64,000 nucleotides of DNA from Paenibacillus sp. VTT E-133291 (GTDB taxonomy: Bacteria > Bacillota > Bacilli > Paenibacillales > Paenibacillaceae), in contig NZ_NFVA01000027.1 of NCBI RefSeq assembly GCF_002264395.1, forward strand, positions 1 through 64,000, in the 5' to 3' direction. The notes under the pieces are model-generated. The model ran no database searches. It saw nothing but the letters and a program-made list of their open reading frames with translations, and was not told where the DNA came from. The position numbers and the translations under genes are program-made. Shown here one piece after another: positions 9,571 through 17,353 of the stretch (position 1 is the first letter of the stretch; each line of letters opens with the position of its first letter).

Positions 9571-10965
9571 ATGAGTAAGCTTGAATCCGTAGAAACGTTG
9601 GTCATTGGATCAGGTCCGGGAGGGTATGTAGCGGCGCTGCAATCTGCCCAGCTTGGGATGAAGACGGCAATTGTTGAACGCAATCAGCTTGGCGGGGTTT
9701 GTACAAATGTTGGGTGTATTCCATCCAAAGCATTAATTGCAGAGTCTCATCGTTACGAGTTGTTTAGACTGTTCAGCTCTTCAGAGGCGGCAGTGTCATT
9801 TAAGAATGCTCAGGATTTCAAACAGGGAATTGTGAATAAACAGGCAGGTGGAGTTAGCTATTTATTAAAGACGGCAGGTGTGAATATTTTGGAAGGAGAG
9901 GCAAGATTGGTTGATGAGCATACGGCGATTATCAGTCAGTCTGGGCAGGAGCAAAGTATTTCTTTTAAAAACGCCATCTTGGCCACAGGATCACGTCCGA
10001 TTGAGCTGCAAGCCTTTCCGGTTGGCGGACGTGTTTTATCTTCTACAGAAGCTCTGTCACTCTCCGAAGTTCCAACTAGCTTAGTTGTTATTGGAGGGGG
10101 ATATATAGGGATTGAACTGGGGCAAATGTATGCCAAATTTGGAACAAAGGTAACGATTCTGGAGGGAGGAGATCAAGTGCTGCCTGGATTTGAGGCGGAG
10201 CTTGTGAACCCTGTTGGAAGGCAGTTGAAGGCTGATGGGATTAAGATGATTACCGGAGCGACAGCTGTGAACGTAGTGCAGAGTGCAGACACCATCACAC
10301 TGCATTATTTGAAAAATCAGGAACAGCTGCATGTGACAGCGGAATATGTGTTAGTCACTGTAGGGAGAAAACCAAATACAGACGGCAATTTAGGACTGGA
10401 TCGTATAGGCTTGCCCGTGACGACTAGAGGATTGATTGAGACAGACGAACAGTGCAGAACGGCTATTCCGAATATTTTTGCAATTGGGGATATTACGTCA
10501 GGTCCAGCCCTTGCTCACAAGGCGTCCTATGAAGCTAAAATTGCGGCAGAAGCCATTGCAGGCCTTTCCTCCGAGGTTGATTATAGAGCCATTCCGCTTG
10601 TTGTTTTTTCTGAACCAGAGTTAGCGAGCGTGGGCTTAAGTGAAACAGAAGCAAGAGCAAAGGGCATCCCGATTGTAATTGGTAAATCCACCTTTGGGAT
10701 TAACGGGAGAGCATTGGCCCTGAAGGAAACTGAGGGCTTCGTCAAAATTGTAGCAAATCCGATCTCAGGAATCGTGATGGGGGCCCAAATCGTTGGCGTG
10801 GAGGCATCCACACTCGTGTCGGAGCTTGCCCTTGCCATTGAGATGGGAGCCACTGTGGAGGATTTGGCGATGACCATTCACCCTCATCCTACATTGGGAG
10901 AAGTGATTATGGAGGCTGCCGAAAATGCGGTTAGAAAAATGATAAGGGGAGAGCGTGGAAAATGA
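9571..10965 (+). CDS. Dihydrolipoamide dehydrogenase-like flavoprotein disulfide reductase
   Basis: A 464-residue class I pyridine nucleotide-disulfide oxidoreductase. It has an N-terminal FAD site (GSGPGG, residues 13-18), the redox-active pair in GGVCTNVGCIPSK (Cys44/Cys49), a central NAD site (VIGGGYIGIELG), a second FAD contact (IFAIGDIT), and the C-terminal HPHPTLGE base motif typical of lipoamide dehydrogenase. It is not next to 2-oxoacid dehydrogenase genes; instead it overlaps an HlyD-type adaptor and an ABC-2 permease under TetR control. A dedicated redox role in a detoxification or export system is more likely than a housekeeping Lpd, but the substrate disulfide is unknown. A clear AGGAGG precedes the start. 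Confidence 0.85.
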   Translation: MSKLESVETLVIGSGPGGYVAALQSAQLGMKTAIVERNQLGGVCTNVGCIPSKALIAESHRYELFRLFSSSEAAVSFKNAQDFKQGIVNKQAGGVSYLLKTAGVNILEGEARLVDEHTAIISQSGQEQSISFKNAILATGSRPIELQAFPVGGRVLSSTEALSLSEVPTSLVVIGGGYIGIELGQMYAKFGTKVTILEGGDQVLPGFEAELVNPVGRQLKADGIKMITGATAVNVVQSADTITLHYLKNQEQLHVTAEYVLVTVGRKPNTDGNLGLDRIGLPVTTRGLIETDEQCRTAIPNIFAIGDITSGPALAHKASYEAKIAAEAIAGLSSEVDYRAIPLVVFSEPELASVGLSETEARAKGIPIVIGKSTFGINGRALALKETEGFVKIVANPISGIVMGAQIVGVEASTLVSELALAIEMGATVEDLAMTIHPHPTLGEVIMEAAENAVRKMIRGERGK

Positions 10966-11594
10966 AGATAAAAGCAGGCTTGTATATTGGAATTGCGGTT
11001 GTGTTGATCTTTGGAGGGTCGCTGCTTGCAGTAAAAGGTAAGGATGCTGTTAGTCAGGCTGAGAGCAGGAAGCAAGGGATTCTTGATGCAGAGCAAAAGA
11101 CTATATTTTATCAGAACAGTCCAGGGTCAATTGTTGAGGTCCGTGTGGCTGTAGGTGATTCTATAAAACAGGGAGAGGTATTGTTCAAGGTTAAATCCGC
11201 TGAAGAAGGAGAAACAGATGTACTCGCGCCTGAGGACGGATCGGTCAACAGGATGGTTGTAAAGCCGGGAGATCAAGTACAGCAAGGCATGCCACTGGCG
11301 GTGCTGCAAAAAAACAGCTTTTATACAGACCTTTACGTACAGGAAAGTGAAATCCAAAAGCTAAAGGTGAATCAAAATATTGGGGTTCATTTTCCGTATT
11401 TGGAGCATGAAGCGGAGGTGACGGGTGTAATTACTTCCATCGCAGCCGCCCCTCAATTTGCGAGCTTACGTATGTCACGTGAAAAGGGGCAAGCGGATTT
11501 AAGTATGTTTCTTGTCCGTGTAGTTATGGATGCGAATGCTGAGTTGCTTCCGGGGATGACAGCGGAGGTGAAGCTCGATGAAGTCACTGATTGA
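10962..11594 (+). CDS. HlyD-family membrane fusion/adaptor protein
   Basis: A 210-residue protein with an N-terminal membrane anchor (about residues 5-25) and a barrel-sandwich (lipoyl-like) hairpin in two halves: SIVEVRVAVGDSIKQGEVLF and VNRMVVKPGDQVQQGMPLAVL. A short beta-domain ending in MTAEVKL follows. The long coiled-coil hairpin of classical HlyD/MacA is absent, so it is a short adaptor. The start overlaps the upstream stop (ATGA) and its end overlaps the ABC-2 permease by 17 nt, implying one translationally coupled operon. It probably works outside the membrane with that permease. Confidence 0.8.
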   Translation: MKIKAGLYIGIAVVLIFGGSLLAVKGKDAVSQAESRKQGILDAEQKTIFYQNSPGSIVEVRVAVGDSIKQGEVLFKVKSAEEGETDVLAPEDGSVNRMVVKPGDQVQQGMPLAVLQKNSFYTDLYVQESEIQKLKVNQNIGVHFPYLEHEAEVTGVITSIAAAPQFASLRMSREKGQADLSMFLVRVVMDANAELLPGMTAEVKLDEVTD

Positions 11595-12738
11595 TGAGTG
11601 GAAGTACGTGGCGGGCAGTAAGTATTTACGCCTGATTTTTATTGGTCCGCTTATTGCGGCTCTGTTTTTTGGCTTGATGTTCTCGAAGAATCAAATCAGC
11701 GAATCGCATGTTGTAGTTATTGATGAGGATCACAGTTCGTATTCAAGGCAGCTGATCTCTAAAATCAATGCCTCTCCTTATATGAAAGTAACCAATGTGT
11801 ACGCCAGCCGCTTAAATCCAGAAACTATACTGGCAAATGAGCAAGCTGTCGCAGTTATCACGCTTCCTAAAGAGCTGGGACAACATCAACAGCAGGGGAT
11901 TTCAACGAATATCGGCATCTTGATGGATAACACGATGCCCTCAGGGCTAACCGGCATCCGAACTGCCATTCAGGAAGTCATTCAGACGGAGAATATGACG
12001 CTTTCGATGACCCGTCTGATTCAGAAGGGGATGGATGCCGAAGCCTCTAAAGGGCTTGTTTCACCGTTATCTCTCCAACAGCGGATGTTGTTCAATCCGA
12101 CCACAAGTTATGTGAGCTTTATGGTCATTGGATTTGTGAATATTGTGGTGCTGATGATTACAACAAGCGCAGCGGGCGCCATTGTCCCGCGTTTGCGGCA
12201 GGAAGGAAAACTTTTTACAAACGGGAAGTCGCCTTGGCAAATTTGGATTCGTAGTGTCCCTTATGCTGTCTTGACCACGCTTTCGTTGCTCCTATGTTAT
12301 GGCTTATTAAAGCAGGTGGGGGGAATGCGTTTTGAAGCGGCGCCTTATCTTTTTATTATTCCGCTGCTTGTGTATGCCTTTGCTTTGTCCCTTATGGGCC
12401 TGTTGATTGGCTATACCGCCAAAGACGCTTCCAAAGTTAATTTACGAACTAATTTCGTATTGTATCCGTCATTTCTTGCTACTGGAATCCAACTGAGTCC
12501 ACTAGCGTTTCCTGCGTTTTTTCAAATTTCCGCTTGGGTATTACCGATGAACTGGCTGAACCGGCTCATACGCGGGATGGCTTTTCGGGATGGGGCGTTA
12601 TCTGCCTACAGTCTGGAGCTGGGAGCGCTGCTGATCCTTATTGGCGTTGCTTCCTTATTAATTGGATTATTGGTGCTCCAGGAAGTGAAGAAGCAGGAGG
12701 TTTCGTTCTCGGAATCCGTCAGCGCTTCAGTAATCTAG
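11578..12738 (+). CDS. ABC-2 type permease without a linked ATPase
   Basis: A 386-residue ABC-2 permease of the YhgE/DrrB-like architecture: one N-terminal helix (about residues 17-35), an extracytoplasmic domain to about residue 175, then five helices, one pair near 225-290 and the last ending near residue 374. Proteins of this class normally need an ABC ATPase; none lies in this operon. Either an ATPase from elsewhere serves it, or it works in an unusual way with the flavoprotein and adaptor encoded upstream. Its stop overlaps the convergent flavoprotein gene by 4 nt. Confidence 0.82.
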   Translation: MKSLIDEWKYVAGSKYLRLIFIGPLIAALFFGLMFSKNQISESHVVVIDEDHSSYSRQLISKINASPYMKVTNVYASRLNPETILANEQAVAVITLPKELGQHQQQGISTNIGILMDNTMPSGLTGIRTAIQEVIQTENMTLSMTRLIQKGMDAEASKGLVSPLSLQQRMLFNPTTSYVSFMVIGFVNIVVLMITTSAAGAIVPRLRQEGKLFTNGKSPWQIWIRSVPYAVLTTLSLLLCYGLLKQVGGMRFEAAPYLFIIPLLVYAFALSLMGLLIGYTAKDASKVNLRTNFVLYPSFLATGIQLSPLAFPAFFQISAWVLPMNWLNRLIRGMAFRDGALSAYSLELGALLILIGVASLLIGLLVLQEVKKQEVSFSESVSASVI

Positions 12739-13358
12739 TCTAGTCGTGCAAACCGTTGTTCTGTCTTATCAAGATATTTCACCCGTTCTTCCAAGCTGCG
12801 ATCTGACATGCCGGCATAATTATACCAACGGAGGTTCTTTCGTATGCCCATTTTGCGGAAGGTTCCTCTGAACAGGATTTTGGTGATAGGGTTGCCAAAT
12901 ATCCAGCGGTAAACAAAGTCGGGCGTGTTCATTACCGTCAGCAGGGATACGCCTTTCATATTCGGGAGTAAGCATTTAAAGGGCCGTCCAGGTTTGATTT
13001 CCTCATAGACAATGCCTTTTGCGAAGACCTTATCCAGAAAGCCTTTGGTAAGAGCAGGCATGGCCTCCCACCATATAGGGAATAGGAAGACGATATGATC
13101 TGCTGCGATAAGCCGTTGCTGATAATTGGCGACTAGAGGGTCGACGGTTTTCTTTTGTCGCCAAGCAGCAAGTTCTTCGTAAGACATGATTGGATTAAAT
13201 CCATCGGCATGCAAATCGATAAGATCGATCGTATGGCCTTTAGTGGTAAGACCTCGCATCACGGAGGCTAGCAGAGCTGCGGAATAGCTTCGCTGATGTG
13301 GGACATTCTCGGACGCCGATGCTCCGTATGGATGATCAAAAATAATTAAGACATTCAT
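12735..13358 (-). CDS. NAD(P)H-dependent flavodoxin-fold quinone oxidoreductase
   Basis: A 207-residue flavodoxin-2 family enzyme (YwrO/KefF/MdaB-like). The fold opens with MNVLIIFDHPYGAS for FMN phosphate binding, and the family motif FPIWWEAMPALTKGFLDKV sits near residues 95-113. Members reduce quinones, azo compounds or nitro compounds with two electrons. It is transcribed away from a MarR-type regulator, with two perfect inverted repeats in the shared region, a typical arrangement for electrophile- or quinone-inducible reductases. AAGG upstream of ATG 13358 supports the start. Confidence 0.8.
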   Translation of the reverse strand: MNVLIIFDHPYGASASENVPHQRSYSAALLASVMRGLTTKGHTIDLIDLHADGFNPIMSYEELAAWRQKKTVDPLVANYQQRLIAADHIVFLFPIWWEAMPALTKGFLDKVFAKGIVYEEIKPGRPFKCLLPNMKGVSLLTVMNTPDFVYRWIFGNPITKILFRGTFRKMGIRKNLRWYNYAGMSDRSLEERVKYLDKTEQRFARLD

Positions 13359-13379
13359 ATAAATACCTTCTTTACGTTT

Positions 13380-13466
13380 TATTGTTTCCTGGAAATAAAA
13401 TAATGACTATGGAAACAATAGTACATTTTAAGTTTCCTTGTTGTCAATATTATTTCTAGGAAACTT
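13380..13466. promoter_or_regulatory. Twin operators between the quinone reductase and marR genes
   Basis: TATTGTTTCC (13380-13389) with GGAAACAATA (13411-13420), and AAGTTTCCT (13430-13438) with AGGAAACTT (13458-13466), are two perfect inverted repeats sharing a TTTCC core. A minus-strand promoter lies among them: -35 TTGACA (13447-13442) and -10 TACTAT (13423-13418), 18-nt spacer. The likely binder is the adjacent MarR protein. Confidence 0.6.
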
Positions 13467-13526
13467 TATTTTTGAGCTGTGTCTTGTTAAGATGATCATA
13501 AGATGAATTTACGAGGAGACTTAACA

Positions 13527-14201
13527 GTGACGCATTCTTTCGAGAACTTACCGAATAAGGATTTATTGATAAAAAAACTGATAGAGATGATTCCTCAATT
13601 ACAAAAACGATTTCAATCGGAGGATGATGAAGAAAAGGAATGGCTGCTCCAGAACTGTAGTAATCCACTTATCATTGATTTTCTCCAAGACTCCACAGTC
13701 ATGATGCTGCATGTAATAGATGCAATTGGACAGCTTGAGCCGGTGAATGGCACTACCATTTCGAAGCATTTCGGAATTCCGAAAGGTAGCGTGTCCAAAA
13801 TCACTAGAAAATTAGTTCTGCAGCAAATGATTCGCACGGAGTTTCTCCCCGATAATAAAAAAGAAGTGCTGTTTCTTACAACACCTCTCGGAAAAGAAAT
13901 ATTCGATTTGCATCAAGAACTACATAAGGAGATGAATAAAGGGATAACTCGGTTTCTACAAAGATATAACACAGATGAATTATTATTTCTGATGCAAGCG
14001 TTCGAGGATACTTTAGAAGCATCATGGGTTCATTCGGAATCGGATGCTGAAGAAGAACTATTAAATGCTGGAGAATCACTTGAGGTAATGGACAGCGATG
14101 AAATGAGTCAAATCGTAGAAATGCTTAACCAACTGGACACGCGCAACCTTAAAAAAGCTAAAGCCATTCTGCAAGATGTGTTTTTTACCTCTTTTGAGTA
14201 G
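13527..14201 (+). CDS. MarR family regulator
   Basis: A 224-residue protein with a central winged helix-turn-helix (about residues 60-125). The recognition segment reads TTISKHFGIPKGSVSKITRKL and the wing DNKKEVLFLTTPLGKE. An acidic C-terminal extension of about 70 residues is unusual for MarR and of unknown use. GTG 13527 is chosen because GAGGAG lies 8 nt upstream; an in-frame ATG at 13503 has no ribosome site. It is divergent from the flavodoxin-fold reductase and probably represses it. Its stop is only 2 nt from the convergent permease stop. Confidence 0.8.
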   Translation: MTHSFENLPNKDLLIKKLIEMIPQLQKRFQSEDDEEKEWLLQNCSNPLIIDFLQDSTVMMLHVIDAIGQLEPVNGTTISKHFGIPKGSVSKITRKLVLQQMIRTEFLPDNKKEVLFLTTPLGKEIFDLHQELHKEMNKGITRFLQRYNTDELLFLMQAFEDTLEASWVHSESDAEEELLNAGESLEVMDSDEMSQIVEMLNQLDTRNLKKAKAILQDVFFTSFE

Positions 14202-14203
14202 CT

Positions 14204-15517
14204 TTATAATTTTTGACAGTGGCTTATTTTCTTTTCACTTTTCCAAAATTGCTCTAAAAGCATGGCCAGTATAGTGCCGACAAGCAGACCATTACTGCAA
14301 ATATATCGAAGTGTGGAAGGAAGACTCTGAAATACCGCTGGAGGCAAAAACATGAGTCCAATGCTCACCAACAACGTTATTCCTAGTATCGTTAATCGGC
14401 GATGATCAAGCTCTTCCTGTAGCAAGGATTGGAATGCAATCCCTACGATTTGTACAAAAGTAGCTAGAAGTGCTGCACTGGCTACAGGAGCTGGAAGTAA
14501 CGCTAGCACATTGACAACGGACGGCATTAGCGCGATAACGGTTAGTAACATACAGGCCATAAGAAATGGCCGAATTCGCTTTTGCCCTGTTAATTTCATA
14601 AAGCCCGCCGAGGCTGGTAAAGGAACAACTCCTATCGTTGAGAATAGGGCGGCTAGTATATGAGAGATCCCTCCCGTCCAAATCCCTCGGCTTAATGCTG
14701 TTTTTTCATCTTTCGGTAAAACCGGAACTACTTGTTTTACAGCGGAAATAGAAGAAATTGTATTGGATACTAACAAAAACGTAAACAACAGTGAGGTAAT
14801 CACGATCCCTAGATCAAATTGAGGTAATCCCCAAGCAAAAATATGAGGGAACTTCAAGACGGGGGTTAAAGCTGTAAATGCTGGCCCCACTTTCCCGAAT
14901 GCTGCAAATAATGCCGAACCCAAGCCGATTCCAATCAGTACGGCGTAACTACTAATCCATCCTCTTCCTTTAATAGAGAGAAAAATAACAAGTCCAAAAA
15001 TAAAAAAGGATATGAGTGCTGCTATACCATCTGGTTCGGCGCTTGTTTCCTGTACTCCAAGCATGCCCTTGACTAATACACCGCTTAATTGCAAGGCGAG
15101 AATGAATAAAAATGAACCCGAAACTAAGGGTGTAAATAAAAATTGAAGCTTATAAACTAACCCTGTAGTTCCTAATATGAAAAGAACAAGCCCGGCTACG
15201 ATTAATCCTCCTTCTAGAATTTGTAAGGCATTTATTTGATCTTGCCCTTGAATTAAAGCTAAGTTGCCTAATATGATAAAGATACTTACCCATGATCCCG
15301 CAGGACCGTCTGCAATAGGATATTTATGTCCTAACCATCCCTGAATAAATGAACTGATTCCTACAACGAAAAATGTCCGCTGCATTAAGGTTGAAATTTG
15401 TTCAAACGACAATTGAAAAATACCTCCAATGACAATGGGCAGCGCCACTGCATTGGCTAGCAAAAAAATAAACCATTGTATAGTGCTGAGACTATCGGTA
15501 ACACATTTGTTCTTCAT
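14204..15517 (-). CDS. NCS2 family permease next to cyanate genes
   Basis: A 437-residue polytopic protein with the NCS2 (uracil-xanthine permease) pattern, 12-14 hydrophobic helices and a short half-helix region. The YPIADGPAGSWVSIF segment near residue 70 and LPLPASAGFMKLTGQ near 300 fit the family; it resembles B. subtilis YwdJ. NCS2 proteins usually carry purines, pyrimidines or ascorbate, and the nucleobase-binding motifs are not clearly conserved here. It lies 100 nt downstream of cyanase, separated by a hairpin, at the position CynX occupies in the E. coli cyn operon. Cyanate or bicarbonate transport is therefore possible but is inferred from position only. Confidence 0.8.
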   Translation of the reverse strand: MKNKCVTDSLSTIQWFIFLLANAVALPIVIGGIFQLSFEQISTLMQRTFFVVGISSFIQGWLGHKYPIADGPAGSWVSIFIILGNLALIQGQDQINALQILEGGLIVAGLVLFILGTTGLVYKLQFLFTPLVSGSFLFILALQLSGVLVKGMLGVQETSAEPDGIAALISFFIFGLVIFLSIKGRGWISSYAVLIGIGLGSALFAAFGKVGPAFTALTPVLKFPHIFAWGLPQFDLGIVITSLLFTFLLVSNTISSISAVKQVVPVLPKDEKTALSRGIWTGGISHILAALFSTIGVVPLPASAGFMKLTGQKRIRPFLMACMLLTVIALMPSVVNVLALLPAPVASAALLATFVQIVGIAFQSLLQEELDHRRLTILGITLLVSIGLMFLPPAVFQSLPSTLRYICSNGLLVGTILAMLLEQFWKSEKKISHCQKL

Positions 15518-15564
15518 ATCTACTCACCTTCACTATTGTTAACTATACAATCTATACGGAAAAT

Positions 15565-15606
15565 GCAAGCCACCTTTCAATGTGAAATCGTTAAAAGGTG
15601 GCTTGC
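15565..15606 (-). terminator. Hairpin between cyanase and the permease
   Basis: GCAAGCCACCTTT and AAAGGTGGCTTGC form a perfect 13-bp stem. On the minus strand it follows the cyanase stop and precedes ATTTTCC, a weak T-run. It may be a leaky terminator that lowers permease expression relative to cyanase. Confidence 0.6.
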
Positions 15607-15617
15607 TCCTTAATCTA

Positions 15618-16061
15618 TTACCATTTGCGATATGGCAAAAACTTTCCGTTCATCGTCAGAAGGATACGGTCACCTTTCGGATCTTCTTGCTTCTGTACGT
15701 CGAATTGGAAATCGATCGCGCTCATGATACCTTCGCCAAGTTTCTCCAAAACAAGTTCTCTAATCGTTGGACCGTATACAAGCAGCATTTCGTATAGGCG
15801 ATACAGTCCTGGATCTGTAGGCGGCATAGCAATGACATCGCCACGGTGTGGGATTTGTGTGAGTGCTTGAACGACTTGTTCATCGAGTTCAAGCAATTCC
15901 CCCATTTTATCTGCTTCATTACGCGTCATTGTCGCTTGGCCCAACAGTGCAGTTACAACCCAGCTCTCTGAATGCTCGCTTTCCTTTGCAATTTCGCCCC
16001 AAGTTAATCCTTTTGCAAATTTAGCGTCCAATATTTGTTGTGTCGCTTCTTTTCTATTCAT
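15618..16061 (-). CDS. cynS: Cyanate hydratase (cyanase)
   Basis: A 147-residue cyanase, which converts cyanate and bicarbonate to ammonia and two CO2 as a decamer in the cytoplasm. The catalytic triad aligns with E. coli Arg96, Glu99 and Ser122 as Arg88, Glu91 (in LYRLYEML) and Ser114 (in GIMSAIDF). The N-terminal POU-like helical domain and the C-terminal GDRILLTMNGKFLPYRKW are typical. It starts 39 nt after a beta-carbonic anhydrase gene, matching the cynT-cynS pairing that keeps bicarbonate available. GGGAG lies 9 nt before ATG. Confidence 0.96.
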   Translation of the reverse strand: MNRKEATQQILDAKFAKGLTWGEIAKESEHSESWVVTALLGQATMTRNEADKMGELLELDEQVVQALTQIPHRGDVIAMPPTDPGLYRLYEMLLVYGPTIRELVLEKLGEGIMSAIDFQFDVQKQEDPKGDRILLTMNGKFLPYRKW

Positions 16062-16100
16062 ATTTTATTGCTCCCTTTAGTTTAGTATAATGAGTATCGC

Positions 16101-16685
16101 TTAGTGCTTGTCGTAGCCTGTTACTTGTTCATATCCATTTACAATCAGATCGAGTTTACCAGTGTCGGGTGCAATCACCAGACCATGAACAGCTACCTCT
16201 TTCGGAATGAGCGGATGATTACGCACCAGATCTATGTTTCCTTTAATCGAATCTACGACATTCGTAAAGCCGAACAACCATTTATGAAGATCGATACCTG
16301 CATATTCAAGTGAAGAAAGAATTTCTGGTGTCGCGACTCCACGATCCATTATTTTTTGAAGTGTTCCTTCAGGGTTACTTTGACTCATGCCACAATTGTG
16401 GTGACCGATAATATAAATTTCTTCCGCATTCAGTTCATAGACAGCCGTTACGATACTGCGCATGATGCTTCCAAATGCATGGGTAATCGTTCCACCTGCT
16501 GTTTTGATGACTTTGGCATCCCCATTGTGTATATTTAGGGCTTTAGGTAACAGTTCAATCAGTCGTGCATCCATGCATGTTACGACAACCATGCGTTTTT
16601 TAGGGAATTTTGTTCCCTCATAAGGTAGATACTCCTTGTCTTCTACGAACTGATCGTTATACTCTAAAATTTCTTGTAATAGCAT
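16101..16685 (-). CDS. Beta-carbonic anhydrase, CynT/YtiB-like
   Basis: A 194-residue beta-class carbonic anhydrase. The zinc ligands and the Asp-Arg dyad are visible: Cys37, Asp39 and Arg41 in TCMDARL, His95 and Cys98 in GHHNCGM. The sequence is close in pattern to B. subtilis YtiB (KFPKKRMVV, FGSIMRSI, VHGLVIAPDTGKLDLIVNGY). Its reaction returns CO2 made by cyanase to bicarbonate. ATG 16685 has an excellent AAAGGAGG site; the frame is open to 16718 but without a start signal. It is the first gene of the cyanate operon and is divergent from an Lrp-type regulator. Confidence 0.92.
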   Translation of the reverse strand: MLLQEILEYNDQFVEDKEYLPYEGTKFPKKRMVVVTCMDARLIELLPKALNIHNGDAKVIKTAGGTITHAFGSIMRSIVTAVYELNAEEIYIIGHHNCGMSQSNPEGTLQKIMDRGVATPEILSSLEYAGIDLHKWLFGFTNVVDSIKGNIDLVRNHPLIPKEVAVHGLVIAPDTGKLDLIVNGYEQVTGYDKH

Positions 16686-16707
16686 TCTTGGACCTCCTTT
16701 AAAGTGT

Positions 16708-16759
16708 TTAGTTATCACTGTTTCAATGGCTACTAACTAGTGAATCAGGATATAACTAA
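16708..16759. promoter_or_regulatory. Inverted repeat between carbonic anhydrase and lrp-type genes
   Basis: TTAGTTAT (16708-16715) and ATAACTAA (16752-16759) form a perfect 8-bp inverted repeat spanning the divergent control region. It may be a binding site for the Lrp-type regulator; no clear promoter boxes could be assigned. Confidence 0.4.
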
Positions 16760-16822
16760 GTATAGATAGTCATGCTTAAATGCTGAATAAGTTGGCGAAA
16801 CGCTATATGTCCATTTGCTTTC

Positions 16823-17260
16823 ATGACGAAAGGATTGATTTTTATTTTTGATCATATCGATTTTGCGATACTAGCATTACTAAAAGAAAACTCCAGAATT
16901 CAGTGGAAGGACATTGGCCAAAAGATACATATGACCGGCCAAGCGGTCGGAAATCGCATTAGGCGTTTAGAAGATTTAGGGGTTATCGAGCAATATACGA
17001 TCGTTACTAATAAAGCAAAGCTAGGACTGTCTATCACAGCCTTTATTACATTTTTTGTGGAATCAGCCAATCATCCTTTATTCCAGAAGTTCGTGATGGC
17101 AGAGGATGCTATTACCGAAGTGCATCGAATTAGCGGAGAAGGATGTTATGTGTTAACCGGACATTTTGCTTCTAATGAGGAGCTTGAGGCATTTCTGGCA
17201 CAGCTTTTGAAACATGGCAATTATCGAGTGAATCTATCCATCGGAAAAATAAAATCATAA
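16823..17260 (+). CDS. Lrp/AsnC family regulator
   Basis: About 145 residues: an AsnC-type helix-turn-helix (FAILALLKENSRIQWKDIGQ, then TGQAVGNRIRRLEDLGVI) and a C-terminal RAM/AsnC ligand domain. Members bind small metabolites and act as dimers to octamers. It is divergent from the carbonic anhydrase-cyanase pair and is the obvious candidate regulator of cyanate use, replacing the LysR-type CynR of E. coli. The start is uncertain: ATG 16823 lacks a ribosome site, while AAAGGA lies inside the first codons and might serve a non-ATG start around codon 8. Confidence 0.75.
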   Translation: MTKGLIFIFDHIDFAILALLKENSRIQWKDIGQKIHMTGQAVGNRIRRLEDLGVIEQYTIVTNKAKLGLSITAFITFFVESANHPLFQKFVMAEDAITEVHRISGEGCYVLTGHFASNEELEAFLAQLLKHGNYRVNLSIGKIKS

Positions 17261-17317
17261 TCCATGCCAAAATAAACCGCTAGAATTTACAATGCGGTCT
17301 ATTTTGGAGAAGTAGTA

Positions 17318-17346
17318 AAGAGGGGCATAGACCCTTCTTTTTTTTC
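17318..17346 (+). terminator. Terminator after the Lrp-type gene
   Basis: AAGAGGG pairs with CCCTTCTT (one bulge) around a short loop, followed by a run of T. It separates the Lrp-type gene from the convergent WYL regulator. Confidence 0.6.
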
Positions 17347-17353
17347 GTTCCAT

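Noticed and set aside
9571..10965. Housekeeping E3 subunit of pyruvate dehydrogenase
   Set aside because: No E1 or E2 genes adjoin it, and it is coupled to adaptor and permease genes under a TetR-type operator.
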